Assembly: GCA_942493075.1 (NCBI GenBank)
Contig: OW818681.1
Span: forward strand, 186,001 to 250,000
Source of the DNA: JBBQYD01 sp942493075
GTDB lineage: Bacteria; Verrucomicrobiota; Verrucomicrobiia; Limisphaerales; UBA8199
Reading direction: 5' to 3'
DNA length: 64,000 nt
Below the pieces are notes generated by a model. That model was not told the origin of the DNA. It did no database searches and saw only the letters and a program-made list of their open reading frames with translations. Below, piece after piece: positions 37,796-46,491 of this stretch. Made by a program: the position numbers and the translations under genes. Numbering within the stretch: position 1 is the stretch's first letter; every line of letters starts with the position of its first letter.

Positions 37796-38868
37796 CCACC
37801 GTGAGTTCCACTCCGCGGCTTCGGCAACGGCTTGCCGGTGTGCTGCTCGGGACCGCCGTGGGTGATGCGATCGGGTTGCCTTCGGAGGGCCTTTCTCCGA
37901 AACGGATACAAAACCGATGGCCGGGACCGCTGAGAATGCGTCTTATCCTGGGGAAAGGCATGATCAGCGACGACACGGAGCACTCCTTGATGGTGGCTCA
38001 GGCTTTGCTATCCCACTCCGATGATCCTGCGGCATTTCAGCGATCGTTGGCTTGGAAGCTTCGCTGGTGGTTTGCCGGCTTCCCTGGTGGGGTCGGAATG
38101 GCCACGGCGAAAGCATGTCTTCGATTGTGGATAGGTATTCCCGCCCACAAATGCGCGGTAGCGTCGGCAGGTAGCGGCACAGCAATGCGGAGCGCAATTA
38201 TTGGAGCTTTCTTTGCCGATCAACCCGAGAAGCGGCGTGAGTTCACCCTGGCTGCTTCGCATCTGACACACCGTAGTTGGCAGGCCGAGATAGCTGCTCT
38301 GGCCGTGGCCGAAGCAGTGGCGCTCGCAGTCACGAACGATGGGCTGCCGAACCCGACAGAGGTCATCGCGATGATGCGGGGCTTGTCACAGGAGGAGGAA
38401 TGGCAGAAACGGATCTTTGAAATCGAAGCATGCCTCTCAACCAACGCGCCGGTTTCCGATTATGTCGGGAGGCTCGGACTAAATGATGGAGTTACCGGCT
38501 ATGCACTTCACGTTGTTCCTGTCGCGATCTATGCATGGCTGCGTCATCCACACGATCCTCGGTATGCACTCGTCGCCTCGATAGCATGTGGCGGCGACAC
38601 GGATACCGTTGGAGCGGTCCTGGGGGCCTTGTGCGGAGCCACCGGCGGATCTGAAGGAATTCCCGCAGAATGGATTAATGGCATCTGGGACTGGCCACGC
38701 TCCTGCAAGTTTATCAGACGTGTCGCGGAACGACTGGCCAATCAAAAGGATTCTACGACGGCCCTTGGACCTGTTCACTATTTTTGGCCCGGTGTTATCC
38801 CAAGGAACCTCCTTTTTCTCGCCGTCGTCCTGGCTCATGGCTTTAGGCGGCTTGCTCCCCCATACTGA
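37792..38868 (+). CDS. ADP-ribosylglycohydrolase (second copy)
   Basis: 358 residues from ATG 37792 (an in-frame ATG at 37756 is possible). DraG/ARH motifs: LLGTAVGDAIGLPSEG, SDDTEHSL (59-66, metal ligands), GSGTAMRSA, LTHRSWQAEIAA and ACGGDTDTVGAV (second metal site). It ends in a hydrophobic segment (RNLLFLAVVLAHGF) that is unusual and may be a membrane or interaction tail. Family members remove ADP-ribose from proteins, nucleic-acid ends or small molecules; the target is unknown here. Confidence 0.88.
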   Translation: MTTVSSTPRLRQRLAGVLLGTAVGDAIGLPSEGLSPKRIQNRWPGPLRMRLILGKGMISDDTEHSLMVAQALLSHSDDPAAFQRSLAWKLRWWFAGFPGGVGMATAKACLRLWIGIPAHKCAVASAGSGTAMRSAIIGAFFADQPEKRREFTLAASHLTHRSWQAEIAALAVAEAVALAVTNDGLPNPTEVIAMMRGLSQEEEWQKRIFEIEACLSTNAPVSDYVGRLGLNDGVTGYALHVVPVAIYAWLRHPHDPRYALVASIACGGDTDTVGAVLGALCGATGGSEGIPAEWINGIWDWPRSCKFIRRVAERLANQKDSTTALGPVHYFWPGVIPRNLLFLAVVLAHGFRRLAPPY

Positions 38869-39301
38869 AAGCAAATAAGAAATTCGTGAGCGACACTGCG
38901 ATTTCGTTTGCGTCCGATCCGTAATCCAAGCTGAAGGCTTGGCAGGGAGTAGCCGGAGTGTCGGAGCGTAGCGAAGACCTCCGGTTAACGAGCTATAACC
39001 ACAGCACCCTGGCAAGGGTGCCAGACCTCTTACCTGAAATATTCCATCCCATCCAGTACCGTTGCCACACCCTTTGGACGAATAGTTTCCAGGTCGCATG
39101 AAGGAATTGTGAAGGCACGCCGCCATGATGAGAAGCTTCTGGCACCCCATCCCGGGGTGCTATTCCAATCTACGACTTTACCGGAGGTCTTCGCTTTGCT
39201 GCGACCACCGGCTACTATCTGGCAACCATTCTGGTTGCTGACTTGAACAGGAGTTTGGTGGTTAACGCCTGGTTGTAGCGGAAAGTTGTTTTTTGGGAGT
39301 A
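38869..39301. repeat. Inverted-repeat-rich spacer
   Basis: No gene. GTAGCCGGAGTGTCGGAGCG (from 38949) reappears in inverted, slightly diverged form at 39181-39215, and small hairpins GCACCCC/GGGGTGC (39142-39160) and CAACC/GGTTG lie between. This resembles dispersed palindromic repeats and separates two transcription units of the island. Confidence 0.55.
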
Positions 39302-39351
39302 TTGACATGGTGTTGCGGATACACTACAACTAGAACGTGTGAGGAGTACAC
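39302..39351 (+). promoter_or_regulatory. Second copy of the island promoter/operator
   Basis: TTGACA (39302-39307), 17-bp spacer, TACAAC (39325-39330) and half-sites TACAC, GTGTG (39337-39341) and TACAC (39347-39351). Compared with 32978-33027, the segments TTGACATGGTGT, ATACACTACAACTAG and TACACGAACA are identical. The ribosome-binding site GAGGAG (39341-39346) precedes the ATG at 39356. Confidence 0.75.
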
Positions 39352-39355
39352 GAAC

Positions 39356-39568
39356 ATGCAAACTGAGTTGGAAGCCCATCTAATGGACATTCTCACACAT
39401 GCTGGAATTGGCCTCATAGCCGCCACACATCTGCTGAACTCGCACCCTGAGCTGGCGATAGGCGCGGCAGCAGGCTCGGTGTTGCCTGATTTGGATGCTC
39501 TCGGACGGCTATTCTCCAAACCACCTTTGATGATCTTGAACTCCTCCTGGATGCTGACAAGAACCTGA
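39356..39568 (+). CDS. YdjM/DUF457-like membrane protein, short
   Basis: 70 residues from ATG 39356. The reading MDILTHAGIGLIAATHLL and AAAGSVLPDLDALGRLF matches the start of YdjM/DUF457-type membrane proteins (His and PDLD motif), which normally have 150-200 residues and four or more helices. Only the first part is present before a stop, and the following gene starts 15 bases later in another frame. It is either a split two-protein version or a truncation. Confidence 0.55.
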   Translation: MQTELEAHLMDILTHAGIGLIAATHLLNSHPELAIGAAAGSVLPDLDALGRLFSKPPLMILNSSWMLTRT

Positions 39569-39583
39569 TTCAAACGAAGTTTT

Positions 39584-39979
39584 ATGTCTAACCCTACACA
39601 ATACAAGCGAACCTGGGGCCTCCGTTTCTCGCTCATGGATGCTGTTACAATCTGTGTGATCCTGGGTGCGGCAGCCCTTCTATGGCGGCTGGACAGCCCA
39701 CTCGCATGGATGCTCCTGATCACCGGAGGCCACTTCTTTCTTTTCTGCAATGTGTTCAGGATTATTCGCCATCGTGAAATTACCTGGGCGGGGCTGTTCT
39801 TGCTGAACATTGCCCTCTGGGGCTGGTTTGACCGGTTGGCTTGGTCTCCCGTACTGCTCTCCCAATTTCCGGTTACAATCGCTCTTATATTACTTGAGAT
39901 GCGTTCTCTAAACTATCATGGGGTGTTTGCGAATCGGATCAATCACAGACTGGACGAGTACTTAAAAGGGATGTCGTGA
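39584..39979 (+). CDS. Integral membrane protein, unknown
   Basis: 131 residues with four hydrophobic segments (FSLMDAVTICVILGAAALLW; WMLLITGGHFFLFCNVF; GLFLLNIALWGWF; FPVTIALILLEM). No recognised family. It sits between the YdjM-like fragment and the third ARH gene in the same direction, and may be its membrane partner. It may instead complete the function of the short upstream protein. Confidence 0.65.
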   Translation: MSNPTQYKRTWGLRFSLMDAVTICVILGAAALLWRLDSPLAWMLLITGGHFFLFCNVFRIIRHREITWAGLFLLNIALWGWFDRLAWSPVLLSQFPVTIALILLEMRSLNYHGVFANRINHRLDEYLKGMS

Positions 39980-40065
39980 GAAGGATTTGCAAATGACCCA
40001 AGGGGAGCAGTTCGAAGAAGCAAGTTCCTGGGCCAAGAGCCCGAACATTTCGGAAGGAAACCACT

Positions 40066-41046
40066 ATGAACACACAAGATCCCGTAACATTTCATCAGCG
40101 TATTCTGGGCGGTCTTTGGGGATCGCTTGTCGGCGACGCCCTGGGGGTTCCAGTTGAGTTCCGGTCCCGAGCGGAGGTTCAGCAGAATCCAGTGACCGAC
40201 ATGAGAGAGTTCGGAAGTCACCACCAGCCCAAAGGGACATGGTCGGATGATGGCGCGCTGACACTCTGCACGGTCCATAGCCTGGCGAAATCCGAGTTCG
40301 ACACACAGGACATGGGGAACCGTTTCGTGCTTTGGATGCAGGAAGATCTTTGGACTGCAACCGGCGTAGTTTTTGATATCGGCGGTGCCACTGCAGACTC
40401 GCTCTCGCGGATCGCAAGCGGAACGCCCGCCGAGGACGCCGGTGGACGTGAGGAATACAGCAACGGCAACGGGTCGCTGATGAGGATCATACCTGTCGCT
40501 TTGCGGTTTGCGGGTGAGCCCATTGAGTCATTCGCGAGCCGCATCGAACGCGCATCCGCCATTACCCATGGCCACGACCGTTCGAGAATGGCGTGCGTCT
40601 TCTTTGGCCTTGTTGTGCGGCAGCTTCTGCTTGGATCTCCCAGCCAGAGGGCTATCGAGACTGCCCGTGGAGAGTTTCAAACCCTATATAAAGGAAGCCC
40701 TGAGCTCGCGCGGTTCCGCTCCCTTCTGCAGGATGATTTCGGTTCGATACCGGAGGGAGAAATCGTTTCGACTGGCTATGTTCTTCATACGTTGCATGCG
40801 GCGTTATGGTGCCTAATGACGACTAACAACTACCACGACTGCGTGCTGAGGGCCGTTAACCTGGGTGGTGATACCGATACGACCGGTTGCGTGGCGGGTG
40901 GGTTAGCCGGGGTTGCCTATGGTCGTAAGGCTATTCCGCCGGATTGGCTCGGGCATCTTCCGCGCAGGACTGAACTGGGCTGCCTCTTCGAGCAGTTTAG
41001 CGATTTGTGCTCCAGAACGGACAATATGGGGAACAACTCACAATGA
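40066..41046 (+). CDS. ADP-ribosylglycohydrolase (third copy)
   Basis: 326 residues. Motifs LWGSLVGDALGVPVEF, GTWSDDGALTL (first metal site; Thr of SDDT is Gly), YSNGNGSLMRIIPVAL, ITHGHDRSRMACVFF and NLGGDTDTTGCVAGG. Full-length DraG/ARH fold with no fused domain. It is most similar in layout to bacterial ARH proteins found with KptA or macrodomains. GGAAGGAAACC precedes the start. Third member of this family within 6 kb. Confidence 0.9.
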   Translation: MNTQDPVTFHQRILGGLWGSLVGDALGVPVEFRSRAEVQQNPVTDMREFGSHHQPKGTWSDDGALTLCTVHSLAKSEFDTQDMGNRFVLWMQEDLWTATGVVFDIGGATADSLSRIASGTPAEDAGGREEYSNGNGSLMRIIPVALRFAGEPIESFASRIERASAITHGHDRSRMACVFFGLVVRQLLLGSPSQRAIETARGEFQTLYKGSPELARFRSLLQDDFGSIPEGEIVSTGYVLHTLHAALWCLMTTNNYHDCVLRAVNLGGDTDTTGCVAGGLAGVAYGRKAIPPDWLGHLPRRTELGCLFEQFSDLCSRTDNMGNNSQ

Positions 41047-41076
41047 AAACCAGTGATTTCCGCTACCGATCATGTG

Positions 41077-41137
41077 ATATAAGGGTCAATATATAGACTT
41101 TTACTAGCCTTTAAGGCTTATGTATAGCCCCTTATAT
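41077..41137 (+). promoter_or_regulatory. Inverted repeat upstream of the XRE gene
   Basis: ATATAAGGG (41077-41085) and CCCTTATAT (41129-41137) face each other across an AT-rich 43-bp stretch, a typical arrangement for autoregulation by a small HTH protein. Confidence 0.5.
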
Positions 41138-41165
41138 GCGATCCGCTGTACACGATGTCTTTCCA

Positions 41166-41468
41166 ATGGCGCTTCGCCGTTCGTTGTCCAATTTTGGCCA
41201 TGACCTGGCTGTGGCCCGCCGTAAACGCCATCTGACGGTTGCTATGATGACGGAGAGAACCGGCTTGGCTAAGGGAACCTACTCGCGCATCGAAAAGGGT
41301 GACCCTTCTGTGGCTATGGGTGCCTATGCAATGACCCTCTTTGTTTTGGGTTTCGGTGAGGCGCTTAGCAACTTGACGGATCCACGACAGGATGATGCAG
41401 GATTGCTAATGGATGAAGAGCGCCTGCCGAAACGGGTGCGTATCAAAAAGACTCCCACACCGTTATAA
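41166..41468 (+). CDS. XRE-family HTH regulator (HipB-like, partner missing)
   Basis: 100 residues from ATG 41166 (an in-frame ATG at 41136 overlaps the putative operator). HTH core LAVARRKRHLTVAMMTERTGLAKGTYSRIEKGDPSVAMGAYAMTLFVLG is typical of HipB-type antitoxin regulators. No HipA toxin follows; about 350 bases without a gene come next. It is either an orphan or a possible regulator of the neighbouring island. Confidence 0.8.
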   Translation: MALRRSLSNFGHDLAVARRKRHLTVAMMTERTGLAKGTYSRIEKGDPSVAMGAYAMTLFVLGFGEALSNLTDPRQDDAGLLMDEERLPKRVRIKKTPTPL

Positions 41469-41821
41469 AAAAAGAACTGGATCAATTCACTGAAGCGTTT
41501 GAGCACCCGGAACGCGAGGCTGCGCGGAAGGTGACCCAACACGCGTCTTGATCGGGGTCTCTCTGGGAAAAGTCGATCCCTCTCGGCGCTGCGCCGCTGC
41601 CCTCACTTCCTGTGGCGAGAAGCTGCCGGCGCGCCCGTTGCGGGGTATTGTTTTGATCAATCGCCTACCGTAAATACTCGGTGTGCTGCGACCTTCGGTC
41701 GCTGTTCGGAAAGCCTCGTGTTACGGAATTCCTGAGGATATCCCTCGACCCTCGCTAGTATTCCGACTCAGCGTCTCCAGCTTTGCAGCACTAATTGATG
41801 TCCGGTGCTCAATCCTGGCGC
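41469..41821. other. Gene-free spacer after the XRE gene
   Basis: Short GC hairpins of the dispersed type (for example around 41680-41705, GCGACCTTCGGTCGC) and nothing coding with confidence. Confidence 0.5.
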
Positions 41822-43300
41822 TCATGGAGTCACCAAACGGTAGAACCGACTTGGGTAGTTGGATGCCGCGTAATCCTGAACCATGGCTGCAGGTGAATGC
41901 GAAACAAACTGTGTGACACTAGACCAGTTGGCGAAATCCGTCGCTCCCTGAAGGGTGTAGGTTAACCCCTTTTCCATCCGCAAGCTCAGCAGGGTCGACT
42001 TGTCGACCGCGAACTCGATGCGGTCCACACCGCATTGGATCTTTCGGGCTTGTCGTTGAGCATCGCGCCGATACATCGGCCATTCGGTTTGGGCCGGAGG
42101 ACTCGACGCATTCACCGCGATAAGCCAGGATTCACTCGTCACATAAACGGTCCCGTTCTCTGCAATCGTCGGTGATGTGAACGACGTACCTGGCAGGGGG
42201 AACGTCCAAAGATTGCTTCCGATCGCGGAGAATGCGTACAGCTTGTGTTCTTGCCAGTCCACAGCGTAGACAGCGCCATCGCTGGCAATGGCCGGAGACC
42301 CTGAACTTGCAATATTGGTCTGCCAGATGTTGGTGCCGGTTTGGGGATCAAACGCGCCGAACCTTTCCGTTGATTCGCCGGTGTACAGCCAGCCATTCGT
42401 GCCGATGACCACTGAGGCTTCATTGGAAGCTTCGTGCGGGGTTTTCCACTTCAGTCGACCGTCCTGGCTAACGGCATAGATAAGTGAACCGCCGTCGCCG
42501 CCGACAAAGATCGTCTCGTCTGCACCAATTGTCGGTGAGGAGTAAATCGGGTGTTGCACGTTGTAAACCCAGTTTGTCCTCCCCTCGGGGTGGACCGAGT
42601 ACAGCAACCCTGCATGGGTTCCGATATAAATCGTTCCGTCACGACCGATGGTTGGGGAGGAGAATTGTTCTACACCGACGTAGCCAGAGTCCAGCGGGAC
42701 ACTCCAGTTGGTCGTCCCACTTGGACTGATGGAGAGTAAAACGCTGGAAAGGGTTGTCCCGCGAGACACGTAAACGGTCCCATCGCTGGCAATCGCGGCG
42801 GCGCATCGGTTCTTCTCGGAAAATCCTGGAAGGTTTAGCCACCAATTGGTCGCACCATCTTTGCTGAACGAATAGAATCGGCCAATAGAAGTTCCGAAAT
42901 AGATCGTTCCGTCAGCAGCAATTGCTGGTGGTGACCCTGCCGGAGCCGAGCTTACTGTGCTCGCTACACGCCTAACCCAATTCGTGGTCCCATTCGCGCT
43001 CAAAGAGAAGAGGTAACCGGCAGCGGTGCTGAAGTAGATATTGCCATTGGTATCGAACGCAGGAGTTGTGATCCCGGTTGCAAAATTCACTTGCCAGCGG
43101 AGGGTGCCGGCTGTCTGCCCGAGAGTTTCGAACGCACTCATCCAAACGACCAACACCATCACGAGCGCTGGAAGGATTGGAAGCCTCCGTCTCGGCCCGA
43201 CGTCTTTCAAACGGGTGGCGTGAACACTCGCGTTTGGCCTGGGTTTGCGAATATCGGAACGTGTCGTTCCTGCAGAAACAAGGACCGCCATTGTATGCAT
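41822..43300 (-). CDS. Secreted PQQ-like beta-propeller protein
   Basis: 492 residues. A basic N-terminal extension precedes a signal/membrane segment (about 41-62, PILPALVMVLVVWMSAFETL), so the true start could be further in. Seven or eight propeller blades follow, with repeated DGTIYFGTSxG / SPTIGxDGTIYIG units (PQQ-like repeat, WxxxLxG-type). C-terminal region resembles the LSLRMEKGLTYTLQGATDFANW domain common in verrucomicrobial exported proteins. It is probably a scaffold or binding protein; no quinone-site catalytic residues were identified. Confidence 0.8.
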   Translation of the reverse strand: MHTMAVLVSAGTTRSDIRKPRPNASVHATRLKDVGPRRRLPILPALVMVLVVWMSAFETLGQTAGTLRWQVNFATGITTPAFDTNGNIYFSTAAGYLFSLSANGTTNWVRRVASTVSSAPAGSPPAIAADGTIYFGTSIGRFYSFSKDGATNWWLNLPGFSEKNRCAAAIASDGTVYVSRGTTLSSVLLSISPSGTTNWSVPLDSGYVGVEQFSSPTIGRDGTIYIGTHAGLLYSVHPEGRTNWVYNVQHPIYSSPTIGADETIFVGGDGGSLIYAVSQDGRLKWKTPHEASNEASVVIGTNGWLYTGESTERFGAFDPQTGTNIWQTNIASSGSPAIASDGAVYAVDWQEHKLYAFSAIGSNLWTFPLPGTSFTSPTIAENGTVYVTSESWLIAVNASSPPAQTEWPMYRRDAQRQARKIQCGVDRIEFAVDKSTLLSLRMEKGLTYTLQGATDFANWSSVTQFVSHSPAAMVQDYAASNYPSRFYRLVTP

Positions 43301-43425
43301 GAAAAGACCTTACTATTGATCGTGTGCATAGGTCAAGCAACCCTTCCATCCATTTCTTATGAACCTTAAATGACCTTCCTTGCTCACAATCCACGGGCCA
43401 GATGGACCAGGATTATGCAGGAAAA

Positions 43426-45732
43426 TCAATCGAGCCGGATCAGTTCCAGCTTGTCGATCCTCAGCGCTTTGATGGCGGATTTTGCTCCGCCCTTCTGATC
43501 GAAGCGGCCGGGGCCGATCCAGAAATAGTGGTCCCGCTCAGGCGTCCATTCGGCAACATCGTACCACGCGTAGCCGTCACCAACGTCGGATGTCTTGCGC
43601 TCGATACCACCGCAATCCCGGCGGTTTTTGCCGTCGTAAACGCCCGCCCAGAAAGCTTCGCCTTCCTTGCCAGGTTCCTTCTCGACACACACCCGCATTC
43701 GGATGCGATACTTCTTGCCGGGGTCGAAGGCGACCTGCGAAAAGGGCAAGGTCGTGCACCATTCGTAATGGGTGTTATAGAGCTTCATGGCGGACCCGTC
43801 GTCAGCCTGCGAGTCAGCCACGGTGTCGCCCCAGGTGCCGCGATGGCTGAGGGAGAGGAGCTTGTCTTCCACGAAGGTGCGTGACTGCGCGGGTGGCAGG
43901 GCCGGGGTATTGGTCAGGGCCCGCCAGCGCGCCAGCAATTGGTTGTGGCGCCCCATATCCTCTGAAAGACGAATGTCCTTAGCCTCATCGAACCGCTTGA
44001 GTAAGTCGGCAGCCAACTCACGCTGCTCTGCCGCGGTTTTGTGCTGCTCCGGATGTGCCGTTACCCACACTTTGATTTGCTCCGAGCCTGGCATCCGTTC
44101 CATCCGGGCGTAGAGGACTGAGAACGCCCCCATGCGCACGTTGTACAGCCGGGCGGGATCATCTTTCACCGCTGCTTCAGCCTGCTGCCAGAGGGTGTTG
44201 GCGCGGGCGTAGAAATCGTCCGTGAGGAGCGTGTGGCGGGAGTCATCGAAGATTCGGAGGGGGCGATTGGCCGGGTCACGATAATAGCTGTGCAGCGCAT
44301 CAAAGTAGGTGCGCACATAGGGTGCGGCAGCGCCGTAGTAACCCTGGAAAAAGTCCTGCAGCAACGGTTCCTGGGGGAGGTCCGGGTTCCACAGCCACTT
44401 GGCCAAAAGCCAGGCTTTCAGTTCTGCAAAGTCGCCGTGTCTGCCCTGGTATGCCCCTTGTTCAAAAAGGAATTCGACCCGGTTATCCCGGAAGAACTTC
44501 ACATTGTCCTGCAAGGCGAGGATGTTCGGGAAGGGGCTGGTGTACTCGCGAAAGTTGGTGGTGTAATCCCAAATGTAAATGCGTTTGCAGATGGCGCCCC
44601 AGCCGCGAATATCGTCCAGAAAGGCACGATTCTCTTTGAACGCGCTGGACGTTATGGGGAATGAAAAGTCGCATTCGATCGTGCAGAGGCAGGGCATGAC
44701 GTTGGCCCGTGGCCGGATGGTCTTGGGCGGCTTGCGTGTATATTGGTAGGCCAGCGTTTCAATGGTCACATTCGGGAACTCTTTCTCCACCTCCTCAGCG
44801 ATTTTGTTCACGAAGGCGATCATGGTGCCGGCGTGGGATTCTTCGGCATCATCGATGGCTTTGCAGGCCGCGCAGGTGCAGAAGTTGTACCAGTCATTTT
44901 GGCTGACGCCGTAAAACGATGCCCCCGGGTCCTTTCGTATCCGCTCTAACACATTCGAAGTCACGATGCGGAGCACGTCCGGATTGGAGAGGCAAAGCTG
45001 CGTATAATCCTTGATACGCTTGCCGTTCACTTCGCTGAAGTACTCCGGATGTGCGTCGAAATAGACACTGGGCGGGCAAAGAATGTCGAACGTGTGGCAA
45101 CTGCCCAGTCCGCCGCCGAAACGGTAGGAGTGGCCGCCATGCCGGGCCTCTAATCGCATTGCGTTGCCATTTGCTTTATTGCGAGCCGCCAGATCGCCGT
45201 CGAACATGTCGAACCAGAAAGGCTCGCGCAGGGCGAAGGCGGGTTTCTGCGTCTCGTCCAGCGCAGGCACGCTGAACGTGTCACGCTGTGGAATCACGCT
45301 GTGCCAGGAACTATACCAGCGGCAGTCGCCGAAACGTTCCAAAAACTCATATACTCCGTAAAGCGTGCCGCGCACCGGCCCGCCCAGGACCAGGAACCGC
45401 TCGCCACGGCGCACGAGGCGGAAGCCATCCTCGCCAAGGGCCTGTATGTCAGCGGGGCCTCCAAGAAGTTCCGAGGTAAATCGTGTATCCCCGAGCAGGA
45501 TGGCGCGTGCCGGAAGAGGCGCTTCATCGGTCGTGATGGGCAGTTTGACGCCCGTCATCTGTTCTGCGAAGCGCTGTAGCTCCTCCGCAGCGTAGGTTTG
45601 GGATGGCGAAGCTGCTGCAGGCCGGACAATGGAGCAGGCAGCGGGTTGGCCGCGAGTAGCCAGAATGAGTTCTTCGGCCGGCGCCCATGCGGCGGACATC
45701 AGGACAAGCGTGGCAATCAGCAATCGATTCAT
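43426..45732 (-). CDS. DUF4838 domain secreted protein
   Basis: 768 residues with a signal peptide (about 1-19, ends APAE). The N-terminal alpha-glucuronidase-like domain (about 20-150: TYAAEELQRFAEQMTGVKLPI, FLVLGGPVRGTLYGVYEFLERFGDCRW) is followed by the DUF4838 core (YGVSQNDWYNFCTCAACKAIDD, NVMPCLCTIECDF, RIYIWDYTTNFREYTSPFPNI) and a C-terminal carbohydrate-binding-like region. The family is widespread in polysaccharide-degrading Verrucomicrobiota and Bacteroidota; a role in polysaccharide breakdown is likely, with unknown linkage. Confidence 0.9.
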   Translation of the reverse strand: MNRLLIATLVLMSAAWAPAEELILATRGQPAACSIVRPAAASPSQTYAAEELQRFAEQMTGVKLPITTDEAPLPARAILLGDTRFTSELLGGPADIQALGEDGFRLVRRGERFLVLGGPVRGTLYGVYEFLERFGDCRWYSSWHSVIPQRDTFSVPALDETQKPAFALREPFWFDMFDGDLAARNKANGNAMRLEARHGGHSYRFGGGLGSCHTFDILCPPSVYFDAHPEYFSEVNGKRIKDYTQLCLSNPDVLRIVTSNVLERIRKDPGASFYGVSQNDWYNFCTCAACKAIDDAEESHAGTMIAFVNKIAEEVEKEFPNVTIETLAYQYTRKPPKTIRPRANVMPCLCTIECDFSFPITSSAFKENRAFLDDIRGWGAICKRIYIWDYTTNFREYTSPFPNILALQDNVKFFRDNRVEFLFEQGAYQGRHGDFAELKAWLLAKWLWNPDLPQEPLLQDFFQGYYGAAAPYVRTYFDALHSYYRDPANRPLRIFDDSRHTLLTDDFYARANTLWQQAEAAVKDDPARLYNVRMGAFSVLYARMERMPGSEQIKVWVTAHPEQHKTAAEQRELAADLLKRFDEAKDIRLSEDMGRHNQLLARWRALTNTPALPPAQSRTFVEDKLLSLSHRGTWGDTVADSQADDGSAMKLYNTHYEWCTTLPFSQVAFDPGKKYRIRMRVCVEKEPGKEGEAFWAGVYDGKNRRDCGGIERKTSDVGDGYAWYDVAEWTPERDHYFWIGPGRFDQKGGAKSAIKALRIDKLELIRLD

Positions 45733-46072
45733 AGCGAAATCCTTCCGGCACCGGCAAAGGCCTCTCCACCGGCTAAGTCTTCACCCAACCAGAACGATGG
45801 TCCCATGTAAACTCCTAAAACCGTTGGTCGGGGGCGGCGGTCAGACAAATCCACAGATGTCGCAGATGCGCACAGATATAAACCGTGATGAAAAGCGGCG
45901 CTAGTTCCTGGGGCGCCCTACGCTTACGCCAACGGGCTTTGAATGTTGCCGCGGCTTGCCCGGCTCGGATCTACATCGAACCCGCTGGGTTCGCAGCAAT
46001 TAGACGGTGGTTGAGCGCATCAGCGCGATACCACCGGCCCTCGGTGTGGTTTAATCCGCATCCCGCGAGGGA
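45733..46072. other. Spacer upstream of the IS element
   Basis: No gene seen. Contains a palindrome ACCACCGGCCCTCGGTGTGGT (about 46030-46050) and a repeated CCCGCGAGGGAT pair (46061-46084) that served as the IS target. Confidence 0.5.
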
Positions 46073-46093
46073 TCCCGCGAGGGAGAATGGCGC

Positions 46094-46441
46094 TTACATA
46101 AGGCCCAAAACTTTCTTGCCCAAGCGTTTGCGGCGAGGGGGATGCGGCACAGTTTCGAATAGCACCTGTCGGCTCAGGCGTTGCATCTCCTTCAAAGTTG
46201 CCTGGACTTGGCGCCACTGGGCTATGGCCTGAGCAAGCCATTCGAACTGCTCTTTGGAAAGAGCCACGCTGACTGTCTTGCCTTTAACTTTGCGTGTCCA
46301 TTGGTAACAAGGACCGCCCGCTCCGGGTCCACGGTTCTGGACGTATCCTTCGCTGATCCAAGCAGTGCACGCCAGACTCTGGCGCAATTGATCGTATTGG
46401 GTCTCCCATTCTTGCATGTGCGCACTTTTCTGAGATGTCAT
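46094..46441 (-). CDS. DUF6788 passenger protein of the IS element
   Basis: 115 residues from ATG 46441. Sequence TAWISEGYVQNRGPGAGGPCYQWTRKVKGKTVSVALSKEQFEWLAQAI is characteristic of DUF6788, a family repeatedly carried next to verrucomicrobial transposases. It may bind DNA or assist transposition; function unknown. The stop falls within the left terminal repeat. Confidence 0.8.
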   Translation of the reverse strand: MTSQKSAHMQEWETQYDQLRQSLACTAWISEGYVQNRGPGAGGPCYQWTRKVKGKTVSVALSKEQFEWLAQAIAQWRQVQATLKEMQRLSRQVLFETVPHPPRRKRLGKKVLGLM

Positions 46442-46469
46442 GAAGAAAAGTGTAGCAATGCTGTCAATA

Positions 46470-46489
46470 GGGCGGTAGGTATACCGCCC
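46470..46489 (+). promoter_or_regulatory. Hairpin just before the transposase start
   Basis: An 8-bp stem GGGCGGTA/TACCGCCC ends two bases before the GTG at 46492, where it would limit ribosome access, a plausible brake on transposase expression. Confidence 0.45.
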
Positions 46490-46491
46490 GT

